This document shows positions 12,097 to 13,272 of a DNA stretch of 13,272 nt, in pieces (positions within the stretch are counted from its first letter, which is position 1; each line of letters opens with the position of its first letter). The notes beneath the pieces were generated by a model. It did no database searches. It saw only the letters and a program-made list of their open reading frames with translations, and was not told where the DNA came from. This stretch comes from M3007 sp964481485 (lineage in GTDB: Bacteria; Bacteroidota; Bacteroidia; Chitinophagales; Saprospiraceae): NCBI GenBank assembly GCA_964481485.1, contig CAYZVM010000169.1:1-13272 (forward strand), written 5' to 3'. The position numbers and the translations under genes were made by a program.

Positions 12097-13236
12097 ATGA
12101 AAATCACTACCCTGACTTTTTGCTTTGCGTTCGCGCTCACCATGTTGAGCGCTCAAGAGCAGTACATGAAATCCGTCGTGCGCATCACCGCACAAATCGA
12201 AGGTATCGGCGAAGAAACCGGCGCGGGCATCATCATCGGCAAAGAAAGCCAAAAGTGGTACGTCGCTACCGCCCGGCACGTCGTGGACGCCTCTACTGAT
12301 ATCGTCGTGCAAGTACACGGCATCAAAGCGAAATACAAAGCCACTCTGATACACCAAGACGCGGGTATGGACGCTGCCGTGCTAGAGTTCTTTCTGCCAC
12401 TACCATTTTTGACGCAACCCACTTTACTAGGACAGAGACAACAGTTTTCACTTACGGGAATCATCCCCCCCGCCGACCCGGAAATCATTGTTCAAAAAGC
12501 GCCGGTGAAAAGTATCGGGCATCCGGGAGGCGGTTACTGGACTCCCAACTTAATCAATGTTGTACAGCAAAAGTCGCTCTACGAAGATGCTCGATTTTTT
12601 AGCATTACACCTCAGGCCATCGTAGGTGGTTGCTCCGGAGGGCCGGTTTTTTTGGAAAGTGGACAATGGCTCGGTATGATAACCGAAACCGGCATGGTAC
12701 AAGCAAAATGCCTGAAGGCAGAAACGCTTGCTAATTGGTTGAAAACAAAGGGCGTGCCTTCAAATTTCATCACCCCGCCCGCGTTCATACCAGAAATGGT
12801 GCGCATCGTAGGACATAAAAAGCGGGCAAGTTCTTTTTTTATCACCGAGGGATTCGATGAAGATGCCGAGGTAGACGACTATGACTACGACTTTAGTAAA
12901 GGTTTTAATGAAGTTAAATCATTTTCCATTGGGAAATACGAGGTCACGCTTCGCGAATTCGAAGCCTTCGTCGCCGCCACAGGCTATATCACCTCAGCTG
13001 AAAAAAAAGGATATAGTAACGGCATCAAGGAAAGAGATTATGGCTCGTCTATGGTATTTCAGCAAATGCCAAAAGTCAACTGGCGACATAACGAATTCGG
13101 ACGACTCCGCTCGCAGAATGAATACAATTGCCCGGTCATTCATGTCAGTTGGGAGGATGCGGATGCTTATTGCAAATGGCTGAGTAGGAAAACAGGCAAA
13201 AAATTTCGCCTACCTACTTCTACTTTGTCAGATTAA
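12097..13236 (+). CDS. Exported trypsin-like protease fused to a truncated FGE-sulfatase domain
   Basis: The 379-residue product starts with a signal peptide (MKITTLTFCFAFALTMLSAQ, cut near residue 20). Residues about 24-215 are a trypsin-like serine protease: TARHVVDA with His61, GMDAAVLEF with Asp92 and GGCSGGPVF with Ser180, a complete triad. An acidic linker (EGFDEDAEVDDYDYDF, 251-266) leads into an FGE-sulfatase (C-lectin-like) domain: FSIGKYEVTLREFEAFV (276-292), the region 345-374 with CPVIHVSWEDADAYCKWLSR and KTGKKFRLPT. Normally RLPT is followed by EAEWEYAARGG and a further 100 or more residues with the catalytic cysteines. Here RLPT (codons to 13218) runs into STLSD and a stop. The domain is therefore cut and cannot have FGE activity. 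No other frame after 13218 restores the motif, so this is a junction rather than a simple frameshift. The protease half may still work outside the cytoplasm. Confidence 0.82.
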   Translation: MKITTLTFCFAFALTMLSAQEQYMKSVVRITAQIEGIGEETGAGIIIGKESQKWYVATARHVVDASTDIVVQVHGIKAKYKATLIHQDAGMDAAVLEFFLPLPFLTQPTLLGQRQQFSLTGIIPPADPEIIVQKAPVKSIGHPGGGYWTPNLINVVQQKSLYEDARFFSITPQAIVGGCSGGPVFLESGQWLGMITETGMVQAKCLKAETLANWLKTKGVPSNFITPPAFIPEMVRIVGHKKRASSFFITEGFDEDAEVDDYDYDFSKGFNEVKSFSIGKYEVTLREFEAFVAATGYITSAEKKGYSNGIKERDYGSSMVFQQMPKVNWRHNEFGRLRSQNEYNCPVIHVSWEDADAYCKWLSRKTGKKFRLPTSTLSD

Positions 13237-13272
13237 AAAACGATATAATTTTGAATTTTTATGGAGTTAGAA
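13219..13272. other. AT-rich junction DNA at the window end, possible end of an inserted element
   Basis: From 13219 on GC falls to about 12 of 54 bases, against about half in the gene before it. The point lies exactly where the conserved FGE motif RLPTEAEW breaks. An ATG at 13261 begins a short frame (MELE) that runs off the window and could be the start of a transposase or another gene. I cannot name the element; no complete terminal inverted repeat or target duplication can be seen with only one end present. Confidence 0.35.

Noticed and set aside
12097..13236. Diversity-generating retroelement target
   Set aside because: The FGE domain is cut before the usual variable C-terminus, and no reverse transcriptase or template repeat is in the window.

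Overview
The window looks like chromosome of a member of the Bacteroidota, most likely a Saprospiria-type bacterium. Three things suggest this. Promoter-like words of the Bacteroidota form TAnnTTTG sit in front of most transcription units (337, 4872, 4930, 8878, 8970, 11274 and 11369), two of them with a TTG at the right distance. Shine-Dalgarno sites are mostly absent. The gene families (DUF3109, DUF2461, a DUF481-type outer-membrane barrel, the NdpA-type protein, an ScfR-type regulator) are common there. The genus is not determined. Base composition is near 50% GC except the last ~55 bases, which are clearly AT-rich.

Layout. 1-299 (-) is the N-terminal end of a GT4 glycosyltransferase that seems to start at CTG. 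391-1443 (+) is a nucleoid-associated NdpA-type protein. From 4863 down to 1535 (-) runs a compact run of four genes: ScfR/RamB-type regulator, alpha/beta hydrolase, Cys-rich DUF3109 protein and GNAT acetyltransferase. Its last three genes are joined by 4-bp and 8-bp overlaps. Divergent from it, 4992-7263 (+) holds tpiA, a DUF2461 protein and a DUF481-type outer-membrane protein. 7285-8829 (-) is a DUF853/HerA-like ATPase, with a small membrane protein divergent from it at 9094-9567 (+). 9564-11237 (-) is a large all-helical protein that meets the membrane gene tail to tail. 11437-11775 (+) is a small unknown protein followed by a strong intrinsic terminator. 12097-13236 (+) is a secreted trypsin-like protease fused to a formylglycine-generating-enzyme (FGE) domain cut off in its middle.

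Most of the window is ordinary. The places worth a second look are: the tpiA/regulator divergent region, where a GCCAAAA-N7-TTTTGGC palindrome covers the tpiA promoter; two cousin tetraloop hairpins after tpiA that differ by a compensatory base pair; the abrupt end of the protease-FGE gene, which looks like a junction with foreign DNA; the CTG start; and the unnamed helical and small proteins around 9.6-11.8 kb. I did not find a complete new defence or mobile system. No RNA gene, CRISPR array or complete insertion sequence is visible.
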